Shown piece by piece: positions 1 to 8,142 of a stretch of DNA of 11,998 nucleotides. Source of the stretch: Stramonita haemastoma (Eukaryota; Mollusca; Gastropoda; Neogastropoda; Muricidae); contig JASPKP010008064.1 of the NCBI GenBank assembly GCA_030674155.1, positions 1 through 11,998 of the forward strand, written 5' to 3'. The translations under genes and the position numbers were made by a program. The notes under the pieces were generated by a model. It made no database searches and was not told the DNA's origin. It worked only from the letters and a program-made list of their open reading frames with translations. Position 1 is the first letter of the stretch. Every line of letters begins with the position of its first letter.

Positions 1-278
1 CTGTTTGCCTTTGCCAGTCTGTTGTCTACATCTTTATCAATCTTTGCATCAGAGGAGATTGTGCATCCCAGGTAGGTGAACTGATGGACTGTCTTCAGTT
101 CTGTCTCACCAATTGTAATGTGAGGTGGGTGGTACGCTATCTGATGTGCGGGCTGGTAGAGAACCTCTGTCTTCTTCAGGCTGACAAGCTGGGCTGCCTC
201 TGCAAAACAGGATGTTACATGCTGCAGGGCGGTTTCTGTGTGGACTACAAGGGCAGCATCATCAGCAAAAAGTAGCTC
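1..278 (-). pseudogene. LINE-A ORF2, RT motif C and thumb part, runs off window
   Basis: Directly after the TGA at 279-281 and in the same frame, the minus strand reads ELLFADDAALVVHTE. The FADD box at 269-258 is RT motif C, with the second and third catalytic aspartates. It is followed by a CFAEAAQLVSLKKTEVL segment and then FTYLGCTISSD near base 40-70, both typical of the RT palm/thumb boundary in LINEs. The segment stays open for about 92 codons to the window edge. It establishes that the stop at 279-281 is an interruption and not the natural end of ORF2. The rest of the thumb, any C-terminal domain and the 3' UTR must lie to the left of the window. Confidence 0.88.
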
Positions 279-1274
279 TCAAATTTGTTGCTCCAGGGTT
301 TTGGTGTGGGCCTGAACACGCCGCAGGTTGAATAGGCTGCCATCAGTGCAGTAGCGTATGAAAACTCCGTCTTCGTCATCAAGACCTTCTGTGGCCCGCT
401 GAAGCATCATGCTGAAGAAGATAGTGAAGAGGGTTGGTGCAAGGACGCAGCCCTGCTTCACCCCGTTTGTGATTGGAAAAGGCTCTGAGAGGTCGTTGCT
501 GTTTCTGACCTGGCCACGCTGGTCTTGATGTAGCTGGATCACCATGCTGAGAAACTTTGGGGGACAGCCAAGACGCTCCATGATCTGCCACAGGCCCTTC
601 CTGCTCACAGTGTCAAATGCCTTGGTTAAATCAACAAAGGTGATGTACAGTCCCTTGTTCTGTTTGCGGCACTTTTCTTGAAGTTGTCTGAGCACGAAGA
701 CCATGTCAGTGGTACCCCTGTTAGCTCTGAAGCCGCACTGGCTCTCAGGGAGGTGGTGTTCTGTAATAAAAGGTACTAGTCTGTTGAGGAGAATTCTTGC
801 AAGGATTTTGCCAGCGATGGAGAGAAGAGTTATCCCCCTGTAGTTGGAGCAATCTGATTTTTCCCCTTTGTTTTTGTAATGGGTGATTATGATTGCATCA
901 CAAAGGTTTTGTGGTAGCTTTCCCTGCTCCAAGCAGCAAACAAAAAATTCATGGAGCTTGCAGTGCAGTGTTTGCCCCCCGTTTTTCCATAATTCTGGTG
1001 GAATACTGTCGACGCCTGCAGCCTTCCCACTCTTCAGTTGTTCTATGGTTTTGGTTACCTCTTCCAGGGTTAGGGCTTCATCCAGTTCTTCTTTCACTGG
1101 TTGCTGTGGGATCTGTTGGATCACTGCGTCATCAACAGTGCGATCAGCGCTGAAGAGGATTTGAAAGTGTTCAGCCCAGCGGTTCAATATGGACATCTTG
1201 TCTGTGACGAGTGCCTGGCCGTCAGTGCTGCGCAAAGGACTCAACACTTTGTGAGAGGGTCCATAGACTGCCTT
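279..1274 (-). pseudogene. LINE-A ORF2, reverse transcriptase part (fingers/palm), ended by a premature stop
   Basis: Same reading frame as the endonuclease segment, directly after its TAA. The first nine codons (KAVYGPSHK) precede a GTG at 1245-1247, the first start-like codon of this segment and not a real start. Counting from that GTG, RT signatures are: KSGKAAGVDSIPPE (72-85), SNYRGITLLS (134-143), the FRANRGTTD region (173-181), motif A FVDLTKAFDTVSR with the first catalytic Asp at 206, and motif B NGVKQGCVLAPTLF (261-274). The domain would polymerise cDNA from element RNA. It ends at a TGA (279-281), three codons before motif C, which lies in the same frame downstream. CGA to TGA, a common CpG decay step, is a plausible origin of this stop. 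No frameshift is needed anywhere in the domain. Confidence 0.88.
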
Positions 1275-2525
1275 TTAAGCTTTGTAGAAGCCTCTGTAGT
1301 CACCTGTGTCAGCGCAGAGCTGAGTTTTCTGGGCGAGGTTAGTCCACCACTTATTTTGGATAACTCTAAGCTGGCGCTGGAGGTTGCTGCATGTAAGACG
1401 AAAGGCAGCTTTCTTTGCTAGACAAGATGTTTGTGCAAGGTGAGCCTGGTGGGCACTTCTCTTCTTCGCCAGCAGATCTTGTATTTCTTGGTCATTTTCA
1501 TCGAACCAGTCCTTGTTCTTCTTAGTGGAAAAGCCCAAGACCTCTGCAGAGGTCTGCAGGATGGTAGTTTTTACGCGGGTCCAGAGCGTTTCTGGACAGG
1601 GGTCAGGGGGGCAGTCCTCGACTTCCAGCTTTGACTGGAGGTTGGACTGTAGCTCAGCTTTCACTTCAGCGGACTTGAGGCTGCCAACCTGGAGTTTCTT
1701 TCTGGGGGGACCTCCTTGTTTTGGCTTGGGCTTGATGTGAAGGCTGAAGTTGCATCGCACGACGCGGTGGTCTGTGTGGCATTCTGCACTGGGCATCACT
1801 CTGGTGTGCAAGACATCACTTTGGTCTTTCTGGCGCACTAAGATGTAGTCTATGAGGTGCCAATGTTTGGACCGAGGATGCATCCAGGTTGTTTTTAGAC
1901 TGTCCTTCTGCTGGAAGATTGTGTTAGTGATGATTAACTGCAGTTCAGTGCAGAACTCTAACAGGAGACACCCATTGTCATTGCAATTCCCAACTCCATG
2001 TTTCCCCAGAACTCCCTTCCAGGCTTCTGAATCTCGGCCAACTCTAGCATTGAAATCCCCAAGGATAATGACCTTGTCGTCTGCAGGGGTGTTTCTTACC
2101 AGGCTGCGCAGGTCACAGTAGAACTTGCTCTTGTCTGCAGGGTCTGCTTGAAGAGTCGGGGAATACACACTGAAGAGAGTGATGTGCTGCTTGTTCTCCA
2201 GTGGCAGACGCATGGAGATGATATGGTCTGAATAACCTGTTGGTAAGTTCTCCAGCTTTGAGGCAATGGTGTTCTTGATCATGAAGCCTACACCTGAAAG
2301 GCGTCGTTCGGATTGGGGCTTGCCTGACCAGTATAGGATGTAACCGGCGCCGTGTTCTTTGAGACTACCTTCATCTGGGAAGCGGACTTCACTAAGAGCT
2401 GCGATGTCGATATTTAGTCGCGAGAGTTCGTGTGCAACTAAAGCAGAGCATCGTTCAGGACAGTTGCTATCTACTGTATCTAGCATGGTTCTGATGTTCC
2501 CGCATGCCAGTTTGAGACCTGTCAC
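1275..2525 (-). pseudogene. LINE-A ORF2, endonuclease part (AP-endonuclease-like), ended by a premature stop
   Basis: This 416-codon segment encodes an endonuclease/exonuclease/phosphatase-fold domain that would nick target DNA to prime reverse transcription. Expected motifs appear in order: CGNIRT near residue 10, SEVRF with the metal-binding Glu at 46, SVYSPT at 119-124, GDFNAR at 156-161, HLIDYIL at 223-229 and HTDHR at 250-254. All the active-site positions I can recognise are kept. A basic, hydrophilic linker toward RT follows (about residues 265-416). The frame starts at a GTG at 2525 and is open up to a TAG at 2607-2609, with no ATG before the first conserved motif, so the true start is unclear. 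It ends at a TAA (1275-1277), where the frame continues directly into the RT segment. A single change from a leucine codon would explain that stop. Confidence 0.88.
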
Positions 2526-3760
2526 ACCTTTGGAGGCAGGTGTGGAGCCACTTGACTTTGACTTTGTTGTTGCTCGACAGCTTGGAAAGATGCCCGTTGA
2601 CCGCGGCTAGCCAACTGGGTGGTATGAGGATGAGCTTTTGTTAGGCCACCTTTTCTAGGCCCCTCTCTCTGTGGAGCAAGCAGTGCTATCCCTAAAGAGG
2701 GCTGCTTGGTCATTCAGGGTGCTACCGAGTGATGTTGTCATCCTCAGGTCAACAATCAGACGACCCATACTCCTGAATTGCCTGCATGCAGGATTGGAAC
2801 TGTGGCTTCCAGTGACATCTTTCACACCGCGGCTTTCACCCCTTTCCCATTGCTACAGGGCTTGGGGATAGTAGGAAAAAGGGAGGATGAGGGGGGGACG
2901 TGGACTTGTCCTTGGGCCTGCCCATAGGATTTTTAAGGTGAGAGACAGTGCGCGCAGTACCGTTCCCACCCTTTAAACTCGTGGTCCATCTGCCATGGCC
3001 CAGCAAGTTGGGACGGTGACAGCGAGGTCCTCGGGTCGTAGTCAGATTTACAACTGGTGGTTGAAGGCTCAGCCAGCCATATATTAGGGATGCACCAGCC
3101 CTCAATTCTTTAGCCTGCCAGCAGGGTATTTTAGTATTCGCTATTTGCCCATAGCTGGGAGGCTGGTGCGTGGGCACCAGGGTGTATCCACACCACGGTG
3201 GGCCATGCGTGCCTGCACGTAAGGGGGCCAGCTCTCCTTCCTGACCCAGTTATACCGCCAGGTACTCGGTCGCGCCATGACGTAGCTAGCTCAGTGAGAA
3301 CAGGGGGCACCACGGGAAGGTGTTGCTACGGCACAGTAATGTAGGAGAGGCCATTGCAAGTGACCACCTGCCCGTTACCAGGCAGGGGCCCCCTCGGGCG
3401 ATCACTACACCTGGAAAGGAGAGGATATGTTTTGCTCAGTCACTTTCCTTAGAGATAGCGGGATGTTGTAGCACCAGACCTCAACCCTGCCACAGGGGGT
3501 ACAGTATCAAATACCCATACCCCCACCCCTGGAAAGATAAGTGAAACGAAAATAGCCCGCCCTGATTACCGAACCTGCTAATGGGCGGCACAGGCATTGG
3601 CTGTGGCGGGGAAAGTAAAATTAACTAAGGATGCCTGAACGGGCTGTCTACTTGAAGTGTGTTGGGCAAGCCTCCAGCCTGCCAGCTGCTTTACCACCGG
3701 AAGTGAGGACTTGGCGTTGGGCAATTACCGTAGGGAGGGCTGGACAGCTCTGGACCATGA
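2526..3760 (-). promoter_or_regulatory. LINE-A 5' leader (probable 5' UTR with internal promoter)
   Basis: About 1.2 kb upstream of the endonuclease is clearly GC-richer than the DNA beyond ~3760 and has no long open frame with recognisable homology. Short minus-strand frames occur (2522-2713, 2836-3177, 3131-3313) but carry no motif I recognise; a degenerate ORF1 cannot be excluded. LINE 5' UTRs usually hold an internal Pol II promoter, so that role is inferred from position only. I see no TATA box or initiator I could defend. The stop of the 63-codon frame (TGA, 2522-2524) overlaps the GTG that opens the endonuclease frame at 2525, an arrangement that could allow reinitiation in an intact relative. 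Confidence 0.5.
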
Positions 3761-3968
3761 AATGTGGTTTAAGTCTTTGTTACCATTGTTTTACATCACT
3801 GACTGTATAAATTTGGGACCGCGAGAAGCAGCTATTTCAGAACATTAAACAAAATTTGCTCTCAGAAAACACAGAGATCAAGAAGCAGTATTTATGAACC
3901 CCAAAACGCATACACAAGTCTATCACTTCATATTTCCGATTTTTTAAACTCTGAGAAAGAAGGTTGAC
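3761..3968. other. AT-rich non-coding flank, nothing recognised
   Basis: Sequence between the GC-rich LINE-A leader and the CT microsatellite. It has no open frame of note, no repeat I can pair within the window and no RNA gene. It may be the insertion flank of LINE-A; part of it could still belong to the element because the boundary is set only by base composition. Confidence 0.4.
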
Positions 3969-4278
<310 letters not shown>

Positions 4279-4357
4279 CACAACACAACACATACACACA
4301 CACTCATTCACACACAGACACACTCACACAGACACACACACACAGCCACCGCACGCA

Positions 4358-4396
<39 letters not shown>

Positions 4397-4470
4397 CACA
4401 TACACAACACCATACACAACACACACACACACACACACACACACAACACAACACACAACACACACACACA

Positions 4471-4513
<43 letters not shown>

Positions 4514-4652
4514 ACACACACACACAACACAACACACACACACACACACACACACACACTCATACACACATACACATACACACACAAACACACACACACG
4601 CACGCATACATGCACGTGCACACACGCATGCACGCAGGTAGGCACGCACACA
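4279..4652. repeat. (CA)n compound microsatellite
   Basis: About 370 bp dominated by CA dinucleotides, broken by CAACA, CACCA, CATA and CACG variants that recur through the array. The right end (4600-4650) grades into CACG/CATG units, suggesting older, more mutated repeat. The His/Thr-rich and Cys/Val-rich frames over it are artefacts. Alternating purine-pyrimidine DNA of this kind can adopt Z-DNA under supercoiling (established property; not shown here). Confidence 0.97.
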
Positions 4653-5156
4653 GTATAACTAAGACCATTATTAGCTAATTACACAACAACCCCCCCTTAT
4701 TTACCTGATAGGAGAGGCAGGGTGAGATGAATAGAGGGGTGGGGGAATTATCTCCTAGGATACTGTGGACACCTATGCCATCTTTAGCCACTTGACGTGT
4801 TAAGGCTAGGCTTTGCCACACCCCAGCACAGGTAACAGCAGGGCTTAACTCTGGGCTTGCCACTTCCTTTGATATCACCTCCACTGGGCTCTCACATTGA
4901 CAGAGGAAATGCAGCTGCTCACCTCTAAGTGATGGTTAGAATGGCCTAGTATACCTAGGTGATGTGTTAAAAAGCTGTGTCAAATTAGCAGTTGAATCAA
5001 CTCTCTGATGGAGAGAAAGTAACAAGAAAACAGTAATCCCTCTTTAAAACCTCTGACCTAAGCAACTTACACTGTCCAGCCAGTGGAACACTTCCTTTCT
5101 ATAAGGTAGTGGGGAAGAGGAATGGAGGGGGTGGGTGTGATTCAAACATTTTTTCT
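4653..5156. other. Unique non-coding stretch between the CA and TG arrays
   Basis: About 500 bp without coding signal. A 69-codon minus-strand frame (4675-4884) has no recognisable motif or context and is treated as chance. No tRNA-like or repeat structure was seen. It forms the spacer between two complementary dinucleotide arrays. Confidence 0.4.
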
Positions 5157-5187
5157 TTGTGTGTGTGTACTTATTTCTTTATTTTAT

Positions 5188-5241
<54 letters not shown>

Positions 5242-5310
5242 GCGGGCGTGGGTGTGTGTGTGTGAAGTGTGTGTGTGTGATGTGTGTGTGTTGGTGTTGT
5301 GTGTGTGTGT

Positions 5311-5342
<32 letters not shown>

Positions 5343-5515
5343 GTTTGAGTATGTGTGTGCGTGTGTACTGCTGTGCGTGTATATGTGTGCATGTATATGT
5401 GTGCGTTCATGCCTGTGTGTTATGTGTGTGTATGAGTAGTGTGTTGGTGTGTGCGTGTGTGTGTGTGTGTGGGGGGTGGGTGGGGTTAGGTGTGTTGTGT
5501 GTTAGTGTGTGTGCG
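5157..5515. repeat. (TG)n compound microsatellite
   Basis: About 360 bp dominated by TG, with a GC-rich interruption near 5240-5251, TGTTG and TGAAG variants, and a G-rich patch at about 5470-5486. A short T-rich break (about 5170-5190) splits the left end. The unit is the complement of the CA array at 4279-4652, so the two arrays lie in opposite orientation on one strand. Predicted Cys/Val-rich proteins here are artefacts. Confidence 0.96.
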
Positions 5516-6263
5516 TGCACCTTTGACTGTCTCTGCATATGATACAAGTAATAAAACGAACAAACAAAGAAAAACAATAACAACAAAAATCACCTCCACC
5601 CCCTTAAATAATAAAGAATCTGAAAGAACCCAACTTGACGTCCAATAGTTTCATCTGTCCCTTGTCAGTCCTAAGCCCAATTGCAAACCCATATGCATTT
5701 GTTTATCATGGAAAGGAACTGAACAACTCAAACTAAAATAAGAAAAAATACAAAAGTTTGCCAAGAAAGCTTCTTACTAAATTCTTAATTATTTCCAGCA
5801 TAATCGCATTATTAAGCAATATTTTGTCCAAATGACATTAATTCAAACGTTATATTGCGCAAATTGCACACTGTAACGATGAGTACTATTATATTTCGAC
5901 TTTTGTTTGTATAAACAAGAACTTAAACAAACATGGTATTAAAAGTCCTTAATTTTAAACATTACCAGCATCTTCTTCCTGTGCAAATGCAGATGAAAAT
6001 GGAAGTCTAAAAAATTATGTCTTCCTGTATAGTTCCTCTGTAAGCAGGATGTTGCTGCCACATCCCTCTGTTATTAGATTACAGACTATGATTTACAGAA
6101 CCCCCCTCTTTTGCAATCGCCAGCAGTAATCATGTACAATTGGCCGGTTTGTTCAGGGTCAAAACAGTGTAGCCTGTAGCCACTTTGCCTCTACCTGCTT
6201 CGATCATCCCCAGATAGACATTTTGGGGAGGAAAATTGAAATCAGAAGTAGATGAATTTGCAT
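5516..6263. other. AT-rich non-coding stretch with an A-rich patch
   Basis: No open frame, RNA gene or repeat recognised. Directly after the TG array, about 5548-5590 is very A-rich with AAC/AAT-like units. It resembles the tail of a retroposon, but no body for one could be identified. The remainder looks like ordinary unique sequence. Confidence 0.4.
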
Positions 6264-6471
6264 TGCCAGTAGCGGCTATCGTGTTCTGGGCATTTCAGGC
6301 AGGGTGGGGATGGGTGAGAACTTTGATGAATCGGAATGGTTTTTGTAAATAACTACTTAAAAATCAATCACAGCCACATGGCTTATTGTAACAGTAAAGT
6401 ATACGCTATAAAGAGTCTCCACATACCAAAAACTGAAAAAGTGAAAAAGTGGCCGATAGCCGCTTCTGGCA
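6264..6471. repeat. Inverted-repeat-bounded segment, candidate MITE
   Basis: An 18-bp arm at 6264-6281 (TGCCAGTAGCGGCTATCG) pairs with 6454-6471 (CGATAGCCGCTTCTGGCA) with a single mismatch. The arms enclose 172 bp with no coding capacity, a total of 208 bp. Arms of this length and fidelity are very unlikely by chance at this spacing, and size and layout fit a miniature inverted-repeat transposable element. I see no clear target-site duplication next to the arms and cannot assign a superfamily. Alternatives are a structured RNA or the remains of a larger DNA transposon. Confidence 0.5.
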
Positions 6472-6619
6472 GGCAACCCTTGTTATGTTGCTTATAGCCC
6501 CGCCAACCACATAGGCCATATCAGGGCTATCACCTCGTTACATTATAAAACTCGTATTAAAAGTGTGCAACTATGTACAGTTTAAAACAGGGTATAGAAT
6601 CAACTCAACTGTCTTGCTT
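6472..6619. other. Short AT-rich flank at the 3' side of LINE-B
   Basis: Non-coding sequence between the inverted-repeat segment and the inferred 3' end of LINE-B. Some of it could still be LINE-B 3' UTR because the terminus is not sharply marked. Confidence 0.35.
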
Positions 6620-6775
6620 GTATCGACGCCCAGGCTAACCATAAGGGTCAGCCCAGGACGGCCACCGCGTCATGGGAAAACCCACATGGATCACACTTAA
6701 AATGAGATAAAACCAAAACCAGATTCCTTAAAACAACCTTGTCCTTAGAGAACAACCATACCACTTTCACTCATA
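6620..6775 (-). other. LINE-B 3' UTR with terminal stem-loop
   Basis: About 155 bp downstream of the ORF2 stop. It contains a GC-rich end with a stem-loop at 6633-6653 (GGCT/AGCC plus ACC/GGT around one mismatch, loop ATAAG), flanked by two copies of GCCCAGG. LINE 3' tails often carry a stem-loop recognised by their own RT, so this is a plausible recognition element. The exact end of the element is not certain. Confidence 0.45.
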
Positions 6776-7150
6776 TCAGACGAAAAAAAAGCCCAATTCT
6801 CTCAGGAAGTTAAAAATGGTATCCGGTGGAACATCCTGAAAGAGGATCTTTAGGGAGTCCGCCGTAAAATGCTTGTGCCTAATATCCTGAACATCCCGAC
6901 ACTCCAGGAGCAGATGCCTGATGGTTACCCGCACGTCACAAGTCACGCACCATGGGGTTCCCTCACCTTTCAGCAAGTGAACGTGAGTGATGTGAGAATG
7001 ACCCGTGTGTATCCTGGTGAGCACTGTCGCCTTCCTTTGGTTTTTGACACACAGAGGGAAAACCTTTTTCAGGTTGGGAAGGATCCGAAAAAGTTTGTTG
7101 TCCATCTGAGCATTCCACTCCTCCTGCCAGAGGGAGTGGCGTATTGTTCG
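6776..7150 (-). pseudogene. LINE-B ORF2 C-terminal segment with Cys/His motif
   Basis: This frame reads SLWQEEWNAQMDNKLFRILP and continues to a stop at 6776-6778. The in-frame ATG at 7105 is internal and not a start. Numbered from that Met, Cys53-x2-Cys56-x7-His64-x4-Cys69 forms the zinc-finger-like motif usual at the C-terminus of RNase H-bearing LINE proteins, preceded by VLTRIHTGHSHITH, also conserved in this group. It probably contacts element RNA or target DNA (family knowledge). It ends in a phenylalanine run (FFFV) read from a T-rich tract. This is likely the natural C-terminus since no further homology follows. Confidence 0.78.
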
Positions 7151-7341
7151 CTCCTAGGTTTCAGATCTGTGAACGGCACCGTGGACCTGGAAACCTCCTG
7201 CTCCGTGGCACGCCTGGCGAGTCGGTCAACCGTTTCGTTGCCCCGAATGCCGCATACCCCGGGACCCACACCAAAACCACGTCACACCCGTCCCATCTCA
7301 AGGAAGTATAAAGTTCGTAGAACTCCTGAAGCTTAGGTGGT
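7150..7341 (-). pseudogene. LINE-B RNase H C-terminal part, in two shifted frames
   Basis: After the shift at about 7336-7341, KLQEFYELYTSLRWDGCDVV and then LVWVPG follow in a second frame, consistent with loss of one C in CACCCTAAG. The next motif, normally VPGHAGIRGNE, is broken again near 7250-7252 by loss of one G; GIRGNETVDRLARRATE then continues in a third frame and supplies the last RNase H Asp. The conserved His is Tyr here (codon 7254-7256). A third shift at about 7145-7160 precedes the C-terminal segment. With the Glu-to-Lys change upstream, this RNase H cannot be active. Confidence 0.78.
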
Positions 7342-8139
7342 TTACGTTCCTGCAAGCAATAGCCTCCAGAGCAGAGAGCGAGTCTGTGTAGACTAAGAAG
7401 TCTTTCTTTCCTGATCGCCGGATCAGTTGCAGGGACAAGACGAGAGTGCTCAGTTTGGCCGTGTACACCGAGGCATCCAAAGGCAGGTGCTCTGAAAGCG
7501 CCGACTCCTTGATGGTGGAACAAAAGGCAGCGCAGGCCACCCCCTCCTCTGACTTGGACCCGTCAGTGAAAACCCTGATGTAGGACGGATAAGACATAAA
7601 AGAGTTCTCAGAAAAAGACCCGGAACGCCATGGAGCTGGTGACATCTTGTGAGCGGCAAGATCAAAGCGGACAGCCGGGGTTTCCACCATCCCCATAGGC
7701 ATCTCTGGGAACTTGGAAGGTCGCAGATGACACCCAAATTGATACCCACCTCCCGGAGATGGGGTAGGATCTGAATGCCCAAAGGCGGAGTGGCAGAGGG
7801 GATTTCTAAACTTGGCCTGAAACCGGGGGTTCAGAACACAATCATTGCCGGGTTGTTGTACTCTGAATAAAGCTTCATGTAATAGTAGTAGTTTAAGACG
7901 GCGATTTTTTAGAGAAGGCTCTCCCGCTTCCGCGTACAGGCTGTACACCGGTGTCATTTGGAAAACTCCAAGACAGATCCGGAGCCCCTGGTGGTGGATA
8001 GGATCCAGAGCTTTTAGGTATGAAGGCCTCACCGAGTCGTACACCTGACATTCATAGTCCAGTTTGGAGCACACCAGCACCCTGTAGACGTGCAGCAGTG
8101 TTCTCCTGTCTGCTCCCCAGTCGGTAAGGGTGATCTTTA
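7298..8139 (-). pseudogene. LINE-B ORF2 fragment: RT thumb, linker and N-terminal RNase H
   Basis: The frame is already open before the GTG at 8080, reading TLTDWGADRRTLL, a conserved LINE motif preceding KLDYECQVY, so 8080 is not a start. From 8080: thumb motifs (residues 4-60, including RPSYLKALDPIHHQGLR), a linker, then RNase H with VFTDGSKSE (Asp 173) and VYTDSLSAL (Asp 233). The catalytic Glu expected in the A-E-L motif is Lys at 209 (codon at 7454-7456; GAA to AAA would do it). Within the linker the conserved stretch FGIQILPHLREVGINL lies in a different frame (about 7709-7780). A base gained near 7778-7780 and an opposite indel near 7709-7720 therefore cancel, hiding damage inside an apparently open frame. 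The frame is finally lost near 7336-7341. Confidence 0.82.
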
Positions 8140-8142
8140 AAA

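Larger units (their letters stand above)
1..3760 (-). mobile_element. LINE-A: non-LTR retrotransposon, 3' end outside window
   Basis: Reading leftward from about 3760, the minus strand shows a GC-rich leader (~3760-2526), an AP-like endonuclease (2525-1278), an RT domain (1274 down past 258) and the start of the region after RT motif C, which leaves the window at base 1. Gene order and motifs are those of an APE-type LINE with endonuclease and RT in one polypeptide. The sequence resembles proteins often annotated as 'craniofacial development protein 2-like', which I recall as RTE-related; the clade assignment is tentative. The right boundary is inferred from the drop from GC-rich to AT-rich sequence around 3740-3790. 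No target-site duplication can be tested because the other end is missing. The element is dead as it stands, with two in-frame stops in ORF2, but is otherwise little decayed. Confidence 0.85.
6620..8140 (-). mobile_element. LINE-B: 5'-truncated RNase H-bearing LINE (Jockey/I-like)
   Basis: On the minus strand from about 8140 leftward the order is: end of the RT thumb, an RNase H domain, a C-terminal Cys/His motif, a stop codon (6776-6778) and a short 3' UTR. RNase H after RT places it in the I/Jockey-like group of LINEs; the finer clade is uncertain. The upstream RT, endonuclease and ORF1 are absent, as in ordinary 5' truncation, and homology stops within a few bases of 8140. The 3' end near 6620 is inferred from a GC-rich hairpin-bearing tail followed by AT-rich flank. 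No simple poly(A) or target duplication is evident. Confidence 0.8.

Noticed and set aside
883..1421. Plus-strand frames opposite the RT domain
   Set aside because: Shadows of the minus-strand ORF2; they have no recognisable domains, while the minus strand has all RT motifs.
2836..3313. Two minus-strand frames in the LINE-A leader as a possible ORF1
   Set aside because: No coiled coil, RRM or zinc knuckle is visible and the two overlap out of frame; kept only as a note in the leader.
4675..4884. 69-residue minus-strand frame between the microsatellites
   Set aside because: Short, with no motif, promoter or neighbouring support; expected by chance.
5109..5542. Cys/Val-rich frames over the TG array
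   Set aside because: Same artefact as in the CA array.
6869..7336. 155-residue plus-strand frame
   Set aside because: Lies opposite the LINE-B C-terminal and RNase H segments, whose motifs are unmistakable on the minus strand.
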